From: Elusimicrobium sp. An273
GTDB lineage: Bacteria; Elusimicrobiota; Elusimicrobia; Elusimicrobiales; Elusimicrobiaceae
DNA: 64,000 nucleotides
NCBI RefSeq assembly: GCF_002159705.1
Contig: NZ_NFJD01000001.1
Location: forward strand, 248,001-312,000
Direction of reading: 5' to 3'
Under the pieces are notes generated by a model, which was not told where the DNA came from, ran no database searches, and worked only from the letters and a program-made list of their open reading frames with translations. The position numbers and the translations under genes are program-made. Positions within the stretch are counted from its first letter, which is position 1, and the number at the start of each line of letters is the position of its first letter. Below are positions 25,367-33,641 of this stretch, piece by piece.

Positions 25367-27730
25367 ATGTGGTATGGAATTGCCTCCCTAAGACCCTTTG
25401 AGCAATATGCGTTGTTTGGCGTATTGTTTATCGCGGTGTTAGGGCTTTTGTATGCGTTGTTCCTGCGCAAGCAGGTCATTCGCGAAGATGCCGGCACCCC
25501 CGAAATGCAAAAAGTATGGGGCGCCATCCGGGAAGGCGCTAACGCCTACCTGAAAAGACAGCTCAAAACCATCCTGCCGCTGATCGGCCTGTTGACGGTC
25601 TGCCTGTTCTTGTCCGTCTACATTGTGCCGGTTTCGCAGGATTCCATGGAACGCTTTGCGGGCCTTTCCGCCGGCACGGTCAAACTGATTGCCGCGTTCG
25701 GCCGGGCGGGCGCGTTTGTACTGGGGGCGGTGTTTTCGCTCTTGGTGGGCCAGCTGGGAATGCGTATTGCCGTAGACGCCAACGTACGCGTTGCGGCGGC
25801 GTCCAAACGCAGCTTTGGAGACGCGCTTCGCATTGCGTACCGGGCGGGCACCGTAACCGGGATGCTGACCGACGGCTTAGGCCTGTTGGGCGGAACGGTA
25901 ATCTTTGTCATTTTTGGCATCGCCGCGCCGGACGCCTTGCTGGGGTTTGGTTTTGGCGGCACGCTGTTGGCCCTGTTTATGCGCGTGGGCGGCGGGATTT
26001 ACACCAAAGCCGCTGACGTGGGGGCCGACCTCGTAGGCAAAGTGGAAGCCGGCATTCCCGAAGACGACCCGCGCAACCCGGCCGTAGTGGCCGACTTGGT
26101 GGGCGACAACGTGGGCGACTGCGCCGGTATGGCGGCCGATATTTTTGAATCCTACGAAGTAACCATCGTCTCCGGATTGATTTTGGGCATCGGCTTGTGG
26201 AGAATTACCGGGCACCACGAATGGATCGTCTATCCGCTCTTGGTGCGCGGCATCGGCGTATTATGCTCCATTATCGGCACCTATGCGGTAAAAGATTCCA
26301 AACGCACCGCCGGCAACGCCATGAAAGCCATTTTTAAAGGCTACAGCATTTCCGCCACGATTTCCGTGGTGATTTTTGGCGTGTTGGCCTACTATTATAT
26401 GAGCGCCGTCCCCGGCGGCTGGTGGAGACCGTTTGCCGCCACCACCATCGGTATTTTGCTGGCGATTATCATTGACCGCCTGACCGAATACTTTACGGGA
26501 ACGGAAAACAAACCCGTGCAGGAAATCAAAAAATCCACGGCTACGGGCTCGGCCACCACAATCCTTTCCGGGATTGCGGTCGGGTTTGAGTCGGCCGTTT
26601 GGACGACCTTGGTTATTGCGGCGTCCATCTTCTGCTCCGTCGTCATTTTCGGTACGATTGACGGGCTGACGCCGTCCGAAAAATTCAACTTCATCCTCTA
26701 CGGTGTAGCCATGACGGGTATCGGCATGCTCACGCTTACGGGCAACAATGTGGCCATGGACTCCTTCGGCCCCATTGCAGACAATGCCAACGGCATTGGC
26801 GAAATGGCCTGGCACGGGCAGGATGACGCCGAAACCAAAAAAGCCCGCCAAATTATGGCGGACTTGGACGGCGTGGGCAACACCACCAAAGCCATTACCA
26901 AAGGCGTAGCCATCGGATCGGCCGTGATTGCGGCCGTGTCGCTGTTTGCTTCGTATATGGTGGACGTAAGCAACGTGCAGCGCCTGCTAAATGACGCTTG
27001 GGCCGCCGCGGGCGAAGCCAAAGTACTGACGCTTTTGTCGCAGGTGGGGATTGTAGTGTCCAACCCGGTGGTGTTTGTCGGCATGCTTATCGGTGCCGCG
27101 TTGCCGTGGCTGTTCTCGTCGTTTGCGATTAACGCCGTCAGCCGCGCCGCCGCGCTTATCGTGCAGGAAGTGCGCCGCCAGTTTAAAGGAGGCGTTTTGG
27201 AAGGAACCGCCAAGCCCGATTATACGCGCGCGGTAAACATTTCCACTATCGCCGCCCAGAAAGAGCTCATCATCTTGGCGCTGCTAGGCATTGTGTCCCC
27301 CGTCGTGGTGGGGCTTGCCTTTGGCGTGGAAGCCTTAGGCGGATTTTTGGCGGGGATTATCGTGTCCGGCCAGCTCTTGGCGGTGTTTATGTCCAACGCC
27401 GGTGGCGCATGGGATAACGCCAAAAAAGTGGTGGAAGACGAACCGACCGACATTGCCGCCAACACCGGCAAAGGCTCCGAACGCCACAAAGCCAGCGTGG
27501 TGGGCGATACTGTGGGCGACCCGTTGAAAGATACGGCCGGCCCGGCGGTCAACCCGCTGATTAAAGTGGTCAATATGGTGGCGGTCATCGTAGCGCCGAT
27601 TATCGTCAATTACCACAACGACTTTACCCCCTTGGGCAAAATCGGGTGGGTGATCGTCATCTTCCTGCTGGCGGTATTAAGCTGGGCGATTTTAACCAGC
27701 AAAAAGCCGGCGCAGGACTTAAATAAATAA
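25367..27730 (+). CDS. hppA: Membrane-bound proton-translocating pyrophosphatase, K+-independent type
   Basis: This 787-residue integral membrane enzyme hydrolyses pyrophosphate and pumps H+. About 16 hydrophobic segments are present. The substrate motifs are DVGADLVGKVEAGIPEDDPRNPA near residue 217, DNVGDCAGMAADIFESY near residue 246, DNANGIGEM near residue 472, and KAASVGDTVGDPLKDTAGP-type KASVVGDTVGDPLKD near residue 705. GNTTKA near residue 504 has Lys where K+-dependent enzymes have Ala, which is the accepted mark of the K+-independent H+-pumping class. The start follows AAAGGAGA. Its promoter region carries two copies of a dyad shared with exported-protein genes. It would save energy in a fermenter by recycling biosynthetic PPi. 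Confidence 0.95.
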   Translation: MWYGIASLRPFEQYALFGVLFIAVLGLLYALFLRKQVIREDAGTPEMQKVWGAIREGANAYLKRQLKTILPLIGLLTVCLFLSVYIVPVSQDSMERFAGLSAGTVKLIAAFGRAGAFVLGAVFSLLVGQLGMRIAVDANVRVAAASKRSFGDALRIAYRAGTVTGMLTDGLGLLGGTVIFVIFGIAAPDALLGFGFGGTLLALFMRVGGGIYTKAADVGADLVGKVEAGIPEDDPRNPAVVADLVGDNVGDCAGMAADIFESYEVTIVSGLILGIGLWRITGHHEWIVYPLLVRGIGVLCSIIGTYAVKDSKRTAGNAMKAIFKGYSISATISVVIFGVLAYYYMSAVPGGWWRPFAATTIGILLAIIIDRLTEYFTGTENKPVQEIKKSTATGSATTILSGIAVGFESAVWTTLVIAASIFCSVVIFGTIDGLTPSEKFNFILYGVAMTGIGMLTLTGNNVAMDSFGPIADNANGIGEMAWHGQDDAETKKARQIMADLDGVGNTTKAITKGVAIGSAVIAAVSLFASYMVDVSNVQRLLNDAWAAAGEAKVLTLLSQVGIVVSNPVVFVGMLIGAALPWLFSSFAINAVSRAAALIVQEVRRQFKGGVLEGTAKPDYTRAVNISTIAAQKELIILALLGIVSPVVVGLAFGVEALGGFLAGIIVSGQLLAVFMSNAGGAWDNAKKVVEDEPTDIAANTGKGSERHKASVVGDTVGDPLKDTAGPAVNPLIKVVNMVAVIVAPIIVNYHNDFTPLGKIGWVIVIFLLAVLSWAILTSKKPAQDLNK

Positions 27731-27744
27731 GTTTAACCGTAAAC

Positions 27745-27778
27745 AAAAATCCCGCTCGTCAGCGAGCGGGATTTTTTA
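27745..27778 (+). terminator. Terminator of hppA
   Basis: ATCCCGCTCG/CGAGCGGGAT stem with a short TCAG loop is followed by T6. It may also serve the convergent pilin gene. Confidence 0.85.
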
Positions 27779-27801
27779 GTTGTAAAAAGCGCGGCTTACT
27801 T

Positions 27802-28331
27802 TTACCAATTCTGCACATTTCCTTGCGCCCATTCCGTACATAATTTTTTCTGATGTTCAGTAGCTTGCCGGTACAAAAAACACTTGCGGCGGCCGGTTTG
27901 GTCAATGGCCAAGGAATATACTTTTTCTCCCGACGTATCCTGCTCATTTAGGCGGCGGCTCACCAAAGCGATATATCCCGCCGCCCCCACGCAGAGGCAG
28001 AAAAGATGAAATGCTTTCCGACATTAGCCTCCAGTAGATTCCCATACTTTCCGCTCCCGGCGTAAGCAAAATCCAAAGCATTGATGTCTCTGCTGTATTG
28101 TCCATTGGCCATATAATAAACCCGGTTGGCTTTTGCAATTTCTTCCACGGCCATAACCCCTTCACTTAGGCGCGATTCTTCTACCGCTTTTGTATATTCG
28201 GGAAGGGCTACTGCCGCCAAAATGCCGATAATCAGCACCACCACCAACAGCTCAATGAGCGTAAACCCGCTGTTGTGGCCTTGTGCGGCGTGAATGTCTG
28301 CCGGTATGTTATGCAAATGGATTAGATGCAT
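27802..28331 (-). pseudogene. Type IV pilin-like gene broken by a -1 frameshift in a G run
   Basis: The first part (28331-27960) encodes a basic leader, a G-FTLIELL cleavage site, the LLVVVLIIGILAAVALPEY helix and ANRVYYMANGQYSRDINALDF, closely like the pilin at 17390. It then reads HFIFSASAWG, shifts frame and stops at 27960. The second frame continues AAGYIALVSRRLNEQDTSGEKVYSLAIDQTGRR...QNW to 27802, a normal pilin C-terminus. Adding one G to the five-G run (27984-27988, C on the plus strand) restores one 176-codon frame. It may be a true pseudogene, a phase-variable tract or an assembly error. ATG 28331 has a TACATT box 6 nt upstream. Confidence 0.8.
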
Positions 28332-28385
28332 ACGCAAAATGTATCAAAAAAAGAGACGGATACAAGCTTTAACATTTTAAAACAA

Positions 28386-28414
28386 AAAACCGCCCTTTTT
28401 AACGGGGCGGTTTA
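28386..28414 (-). terminator. Hairpin terminator of the lipoprotein gene
   Basis: AAACCGCCC/GGGCGGTTT stem with an AT-rich loop follows the minus-strand lipoprotein gene. Confidence 0.75.
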
Positions 28415-28431
28415 TTGGGCGGTAAAAGGCT

Positions 28432-28827
28432 TTAATTCGGGCACTGATACACCAGCGCCCCGTAACGCACGTTATTAATGTAAAACGGCTGAAAGTAATC
28501 GGTATCCATATCCGGGTTTTGCCAGCTTTGGGTGCGCACCCACACGGTATTGCCCCCCATTTGTTTTGCGCTGGACACCAGCCCTTGGCGGATGGTATTG
28601 TTTAAGTGAAGCAAGGACTCCGGTATTCCGCTTACGTCCGGGTTGGTGTCGCCCATTACCGCCCCTTTAAACACGCACGCCGCCGCCGGCTGTACTTCCA
28701 CCAGCGTCACGCCGTCCACATCCATTCCGTTTGCCGGCACCACCGGCCCCTGCGCCTGCTGCCATACGGCGCACCCGCTTACCCCGCACAGGGCCGCCAA
28801 AAGAATCCAAAGTTTATGTTTGTTCAT
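28432..28827 (-). CDS. Small lipoprotein, DUF4156-like
   Basis: This 131-residue protein has a lipobox VSGC at residues 16-19. The mature domain contains a VTLVEVQPAAACVFKGAVMG stretch, a disulfide-capable Cys pair and LNNTIRQGLVSSAKQMGGNTVWV near residue 80. This pattern (an A-x-CxxxG..., then an A-N-T/H-V segment) resembles the small envelope lipoprotein domain annotated DUF4156, whose role is unknown. ATG 28827 is chosen for its GGGAG ribosome site. A TATAAT box lies about 30 nt upstream. It is transcribed singly and divergently from the membrane protein gene at 28893. Confidence 0.65.
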   Translation of the reverse strand: MNKHKLWILLAALCGVSGCAVWQQAQGPVVPANGMDVDGVTLVEVQPAAACVFKGAVMGDTNPDVSGIPESLLHLNNTIRQGLVSSAKQMGGNTVWVRTQSWQNPDMDTDYFQPFYINNVRYGALVYQCPN

Positions 28828-28892
28828 ATTTTCTCCCTCGCTGTGCATAAATTATAGCAAACTGCGTTTTTGTTTTTGCTATGATATGGTAT

Positions 28893-29744
28893 ATGAACAT
28901 CCTGCTGATTGTTTTAATTGTTGCCGGCATCGTCGGTTTAATTGCCACCACGCGCACCCGCAGTGCGCAGATTGCCCGTATGGCCAAAACAAACGGCTGC
29001 CGGTATGAACGCGAAAAAAACTCCATTACCACCGAGCAAACCGCCGGGCGGCTGGAGTTCTTTACGCAATACTTCCACCAATACCAAAACGTATGCACCT
29101 GCACCGACGATTTTGCCTTTATCCGCGTGGCGGACGATAACATCTACCGCGACGATAACCCCAAAACCAAGCCCGTTAAGTTTACCATTTTTACGGCGGA
29201 ACTTAAAAAGCGGCAATTTCCGGCTTTAAAAATTGCGCCGATTGATTCCCCTTTTGCTCCGTCCCAATATGCGCTGATGAAAACAAATATCCCGCAGATA
29301 GACAGCCGCTACCGCATCCATGCGCCCACGCCGGCGGCGGCGTTGGTGCTGACGCCTTTTATCATCGGCCTTTTAAAAACGCGCGCCAACATCTATATGG
29401 AGCTTAACGACAACGCCCTTGTGTATCACGAAAATGCCCAAATGCCGCTTGCTGAGTTTCAGCAATTTCGTTTCCGCGCCATTCAGATTTTGCACGAATT
29501 TGAAAATGTCATCGTCCGGCTGGACGAGGCCAACCCGTCCACCACTGCCACGCTGGTGCCAAAAGCGCAGGACGAAGCCGAACTGCGCGCCGAAGCCATG
29601 ATGAAGGCCCTGTGCACCGTGCACAACCCTTCCTCTTCCAAAGCAAGCGGCTGGCGGGGCATTTGGATTGTGGCGTTATTGGCCGTTTTGCTGGGGATGT
29701 CGCTCCTTTCGTGGGTGGTGCTTTCCAACTGGCTGCCCCGCTAA
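28893..29744 (+). CDS. Membrane protein of unknown function with two terminal helices
   Basis: This 283-residue protein has one helix at residues 2-18 and another near 258-278. The large soluble part between them contains a KFTIFTAELKKRQFPALKIAPID segment. The layout resembles DUF3137-type proteins, which carry cytoplasmic domains between or after membrane helices, but the match is by impression only. The start at 28893 is chosen because TATGAT (28880-28885) lies 7 nt before it and no ribosome site is seen, giving a predicted leaderless mRNA. It is monocistronic and ends with a hairpin terminator shared with the convergent peptidase gene. Confidence 0.7.
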   Translation: MNILLIVLIVAGIVGLIATTRTRSAQIARMAKTNGCRYEREKNSITTEQTAGRLEFFTQYFHQYQNVCTCTDDFAFIRVADDNIYRDDNPKTKPVKFTIFTAELKKRQFPALKIAPIDSPFAPSQYALMKTNIPQIDSRYRIHAPTPAAALVLTPFIIGLLKTRANIYMELNDNALVYHENAQMPLAEFQQFRFRAIQILHEFENVIVRLDEANPSTTATLVPKAQDEAELRAEAMMKALCTVHNPSSSKASGWRGIWIVALLAVLLGMSLLSWVVLSNWLPR

Positions 29745-29753
29745 ACAACATTT

Positions 29754-29793
29754 AAAAAATCCGCGTTCATTCTTTTGAACGCGGATTTTTTAT
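29754..29793. terminator. Bidirectional hairpin terminator
   Basis: AAATCCGCGTTCA/TGAACGCGGATTT stem with flanking A and T runs lies between convergent genes. Confidence 0.85.
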
Positions 29794-29808
29794 GCCGAAA
29801 CAACTTAT

Positions 29809-31857
29809 CTATTTTTCTACTCCCAAACTTTTCAAAAACGCCTCGTCGTTATACGGCCGGCCCAAAAACGTTTCCACCATTTCGTTTTCGTCGTACACCG
29901 TTCCGGGCGTATAGATATATTGGCGCAGGCGGGCCCCCAGCTCTTCGTTAAAAATACCCTGCTTTTGAAACTCGCCGAAAATATCCTGCGCAATCACCAG
30001 CGACCACGCATACACGTAATACCCCACGTCATACGGATCCGTTAAGGACATAATATGCCCAAAACTGGCCTGCGGGTAGGTGCCCTTGGTCATGGGAACG
30101 CCGGTAATGTCTTGCATCATTTGGGCGTAGAGGCGGGTGCTGTCCACGCGCTTTTGGGCGGCGTGGGCGGCCAAGTCAAACTGGCCCAAAAAGTTCTGGC
30201 GCAGGAAGGCGGTAGCCTCGCCAGCGTGTTTGGATTTAATCAGCGCGTCAATCATTTCCTTGGGCATCGGCTCGCCCGTTTGGTAATGGGCCGAAATCCG
30301 CGCCAACACTTCGGGCTGCCAAGCCCAGTTTTCAAGCAGTTGGGAGTGGGTTTCAATATAATCCCACGCGACGTTGTCCCCCGTCAGCGTGGCGTATTTG
30401 GAAGTGGCCATAGACATTTGCAGCACATGCCCGAATTCGTGGAATAAAGTTTCCACCTCGCTGTGCTCCAGCAGGGGCGGCACCCCGTTCCCGGCGGGCG
30501 TAAAATTGGCCGCAATCACCACCGAAGGCGTTTGGTACGACCCGTCGGGCAGTTCAAACCGGTCTACAAAGCTCCACGTGGCGGCGTGGGTATATTTGCC
30601 GTCGCGCGGGTACAAATCCAGGTAAAAATTGGAAATCAGTTCTCCGGTTTTGGCGTCTTTAATTTGGTAGACGAGAACGTCCGGATGCCACACGGGCAAA
30701 TCCGCTTTTTCAAACGTAACGCCAAACAGGTGTCCAAAAATTTCAAACATTCCCTCCCGCACGCGGTCTGCCGGCAGGTATTCTTTTATTTTATCGTTGT
30801 CCACCCGGTAGTATTTTTTCTTATATTCGTTGCTCCAATAGGGCAGTTCCCAGGCGGTCATTTCGCGGGCTTTTTGACCGGTAATTTCTTCTTTTAATTT
30901 CAGGTAGTCCTGCATTTCTTTTTGCGCCAGCGGAGTGACTTCTTTTTGTAAATTTTTCAGGAACTTTTCCAGCGTTTTATAGTTTTTGGCCATACGCACC
31001 GGAAGCACGTAATCGGGATACTGCGCATAGCCCAGCAAAGCCGCCTGCTTGCGGCGCAGTTCCAAGGTGTCTTCCAACAGCCGTACGTTTTCTTCTCCGC
31101 CGCGGCGGGCGAATTTTTCCTGCAGGGCTTTGCGCGCTTTTTCGCTTTTGGCAGAGGCCATAAACGGATTATAATCCGGATATTTAAGCGTAACGATATA
31201 CTTCCCCTCCGGCGTGCGCGCCAGGCGGTTTATAAACGTGTCGCCCAAGCCTTCCAGCTCCTCGCGGGAAACAACAAGTTCATCCTGATAATTGTTTAAA
31301 TTGACGTTATACTGCGTGATTTTTTGCAGCCGCTCGTTGTTTAAACGTGCATATTCGGCGGCGGCCTCGTCGGACAAAGCCATCCCAGCCCGTTCGTAGC
31401 GCTCCAGCCACTTAGACAACAGGCGTGCTTCTTCGTGGGCCAGCGCCGGCTTTTTGTCGGCGTACTCTTTTAAGGCTTTATACACATCCTTTCGGGCAAA
31501 CACGGCCGCTTTGGTTTGGCTGCCTTTGGCTTCCAACCGGGCCGCGGCGGCGCGGACGTCCGCATTTTCGTGGAAATACGCCAACAGCGACAGATTTTTC
31601 GGCACAAACCAGTACGACGTATACGCGTTTTCCAGCGCCAGCACCGTATTTTCAAAATCCCGGTCTTGGGCGGGAATGCGCACCAAAAAATTTAAATTGA
31701 CATCCAGCTCTTTGGCGGCACGGGCCTCCAGAGAGGAAATTTCCTGCGGCGTATAGTCAAAGCGGAGATGCCCGTTTTTAAACATATCGCCATACGCGCC
31801 GGCAAACGCGGCGCACGGCAGCGCAAGCGCCGCCACACTCATCATCATTTTATGCAT
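29809..31857 (-). CDS. M3-family zinc oligopeptidase (Dcp/OpdA-like), exported
   Basis: The zinc motif of this 682-residue enzyme is LFHEFGHVLQ near residue 463 with the downstream glutamate in DYIETHSQLLENW. FYLDLYPRDGKYTHAA near residue 410 is the M3 core. The C-terminal SFGHIMSLTDPYDVGYYVYAWS supplies the substrate-binding His and Tyr residues. MHKMMMSVAALALPCAAFAGAYG is a plausible signal peptide, so it probably degrades oligopeptides in the periplasm. The open frame extends far upstream, but ATG 31857 is chosen for the signal peptide and because TATAAT (31864-31869) lies 6 nt away. It diverges from ispH across an 81-nt gap. Confidence 0.9.
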   Translation of the reverse strand: MHKMMMSVAALALPCAAFAGAYGDMFKNGHLRFDYTPQEISSLEARAAKELDVNLNFLVRIPAQDRDFENTVLALENAYTSYWFVPKNLSLLAYFHENADVRAAAARLEAKGSQTKAAVFARKDVYKALKEYADKKPALAHEEARLLSKWLERYERAGMALSDEAAAEYARLNNERLQKITQYNVNLNNYQDELVVSREELEGLGDTFINRLARTPEGKYIVTLKYPDYNPFMASAKSEKARKALQEKFARRGGEENVRLLEDTLELRRKQAALLGYAQYPDYVLPVRMAKNYKTLEKFLKNLQKEVTPLAQKEMQDYLKLKEEITGQKAREMTAWELPYWSNEYKKKYYRVDNDKIKEYLPADRVREGMFEIFGHLFGVTFEKADLPVWHPDVLVYQIKDAKTGELISNFYLDLYPRDGKYTHAATWSFVDRFELPDGSYQTPSVVIAANFTPAGNGVPPLLEHSEVETLFHEFGHVLQMSMATSKYATLTGDNVAWDYIETHSQLLENWAWQPEVLARISAHYQTGEPMPKEMIDALIKSKHAGEATAFLRQNFLGQFDLAAHAAQKRVDSTRLYAQMMQDITGVPMTKGTYPQASFGHIMSLTDPYDVGYYVYAWSLVIAQDIFGEFQKQGIFNEELGARLRQYIYTPGTVYDENEMVETFLGRPYNDEAFLKSLGVEK

Positions 31858-31938
31858 AGTTAAATTATAGAAAAAACCGCGCCCCGCCTGCCCGCGCCCC
31901 GCCGCCCAACGAACGTGTGAATTTCCTATAATATAGAT

Positions 31939-33630
31939 ATGGAAAAAGAACAGGACGTTACCGTTGCCAAAAGCGCCGGTTTTTGCCCCGGCGTCAAACG
32001 CGCGATAGACAAAGTGTTGGAACTGGAAGCCGCCGGCAAAAAGCCGGTCTATACCATTGGCCCGCTGATTCACAACAAACAGGTGACCGATATGCTGGCC
32101 GCCAAGCAAATTACCTCCATTGACCGGCCGCAGCAAGCCGCCGACAAATCGGGCGTATTGGTCATCCGCGCGCACGGCATTACGCCGCAGTTTCAGCAAG
32201 AAATAGAGTCCTGCTCTATGGAAGTGGTAGACGCCACCTGCCCGCTGGTTAAACACGCACAAAACATCATTGCCAAATTTGCCCAACAAGGCTACCACAC
32301 CGTCATCGTGGGTGACGGCGGCCACGCCGAGGTCATCGGGCTGTTGGGGTATACGCAGGGAAAAGGCGTGGTCGTTTCCGGCCCGGAAGAAGCCGCCCGC
32401 CTGCCGCATTTTGACAAGGTAAACGTCGTGTCCCAAACCACCCAGCAGGAAATCGTTTTTTATCAGACGGCCGAGGAAGTAAAAAAACACGCGGACGTGT
32501 GCCAAATTTCAAACACCATCTGCCAGCCCACCAAAGACCGCCAAAAAGAAACCATCGAACTGGCCAAAAGCGCCGATTTAGTAATTGTCGTAGGCGGGCG
32601 CCACAGCGCCAATACGGCCCGCCTGGCTACGCTGTGCAAACAGCTGGCCCCGGCGGTTCTGCACGTAGAAACCGAAGACGAGCTGGAACCCTTGCCGGTA
32701 CAGCGCGCCCGCAAAATTTTTATTACGGCCGGTGCCTCTACGCCCAACTGGGTGATTGACCGCGTGGCCGCCCGCGTGCGCGAACTGCGAAAACCAAACG
32801 CTAAATCCATTTTGTCCGGCTGGCTGGAAAAAACGTGGCGCTTTTTGGTGCGAAACTGTTTCTACACCGCTTTTGCCGCGGCGGCGCTTACCTATGTGTG
32901 TATGCGGCTGGAAGGCGTTCCGACAGACGGCCGCCTGTTGACGTTTGCCGGCTTGTTTGTGTTTGCCCTCACGGCGTTTAACCGCGGGGCGGAAACGGAT
33001 CCCGGCCTTAACAAAAGGTTTTTAACTGCGGCCAGTTTGGCGGCGGCGGCGGGAGCTATTCTGTGTGCGGGATTTATCGGAAAAGGAGCACTGGGGATGG
33101 GGCTGGTGTTTCTGCTGGCCGGGTTTGCCTACCCGTACCGCCATTTGCTTAAATTGCAGCTCGTTTCGCTGCCCGGCACAAAAGACATCGTCACGGCTTT
33201 GGGCTGGGCGTACGCCTGTGCTTTTCTGCCGGCGTACACCCACGGCATGGCGCTGCGAAAGGCCGCTTATTTGGCCGTGTTTTACACGGTGCTTTTGGTG
33301 TTTATGCGCTCGGTCACGCTGGGCTTTACCTCCGCCAACAAAGATTTAATTATCGGGCGGGAAAGTTTTTACAAAGCCTTCGGAATGAAAAAAACCAAAT
33401 GGGCCGTTACGCTGGTGCTGGCGGCGCTGACGGCGGCGCTGGCGACGCTTCTTTCGCTTACGTGGAAGCCGGCCTTGGTGGGGATGCTTCTGATTGGGCA
33501 TTTGTATACCGTTTTTATTGTAATATATTACTATAGCAAGAGCAGTACCCGCAGCGTGAAAGACGAAACCCTCATTGACGGGCAGTTTTTTGTGTTGTGG
33601 GCGGTAAGCGCGTTAGCCGCTTTCCTATAA
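31939..33630 (+). CDS. ispH: IspH fused to a C-terminal polytopic membrane domain
   Basis: Residues 1-285 of this 563-residue protein are 4-hydroxy-3-methylbut-2-enyl diphosphate reductase, the last step of the MEP isoprenoid pathway. The [4Fe-4S] cysteines are in GFCPGV (15), DATCPLV (94) and ISNTICQPTKDRQ (about 193), with AHG, GDGGHAEVIG and GGRHSANTARL also present. Residues 300-563 form about eight hydrophobic helices. FMRSVTLGFTSANKDLIIGRESFYKAFG near residue 455 recalls the second conserved region of UbiA prenyltransferases, but its aspartates are mostly absent. Standard IspH ends near residue 310. TATAAT (31927-31932) lies 6 nt before the ATG. pfkA follows 11 nt downstream. Confidence 0.88.
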   Translation: MEKEQDVTVAKSAGFCPGVKRAIDKVLELEAAGKKPVYTIGPLIHNKQVTDMLAAKQITSIDRPQQAADKSGVLVIRAHGITPQFQQEIESCSMEVVDATCPLVKHAQNIIAKFAQQGYHTVIVGDGGHAEVIGLLGYTQGKGVVVSGPEEAARLPHFDKVNVVSQTTQQEIVFYQTAEEVKKHADVCQISNTICQPTKDRQKETIELAKSADLVIVVGGRHSANTARLATLCKQLAPAVLHVETEDELEPLPVQRARKIFITAGASTPNWVIDRVAARVRELRKPNAKSILSGWLEKTWRFLVRNCFYTAFAAAALTYVCMRLEGVPTDGRLLTFAGLFVFALTAFNRGAETDPGLNKRFLTAASLAAAAGAILCAGFIGKGALGMGLVFLLAGFAYPYRHLLKLQLVSLPGTKDIVTALGWAYACAFLPAYTHGMALRKAAYLAVFYTVLLVFMRSVTLGFTSANKDLIIGRESFYKAFGMKKTKWAVTLVLAALTAALATLLSLTWKPALVGMLLIGHLYTVFIVIYYYSKSSTRSVKDETLIDGQFFVLWAVSALAAFL

Positions 33631-33641
33631 CCGGAGGGGAT

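Noticed and set aside
31858-32505. Long 5' extension of the M3 peptidase reading frame (to 32505)
   Set aside because: It runs antisense through ispH. The signal peptide and the -10 box both place the start at 31857.
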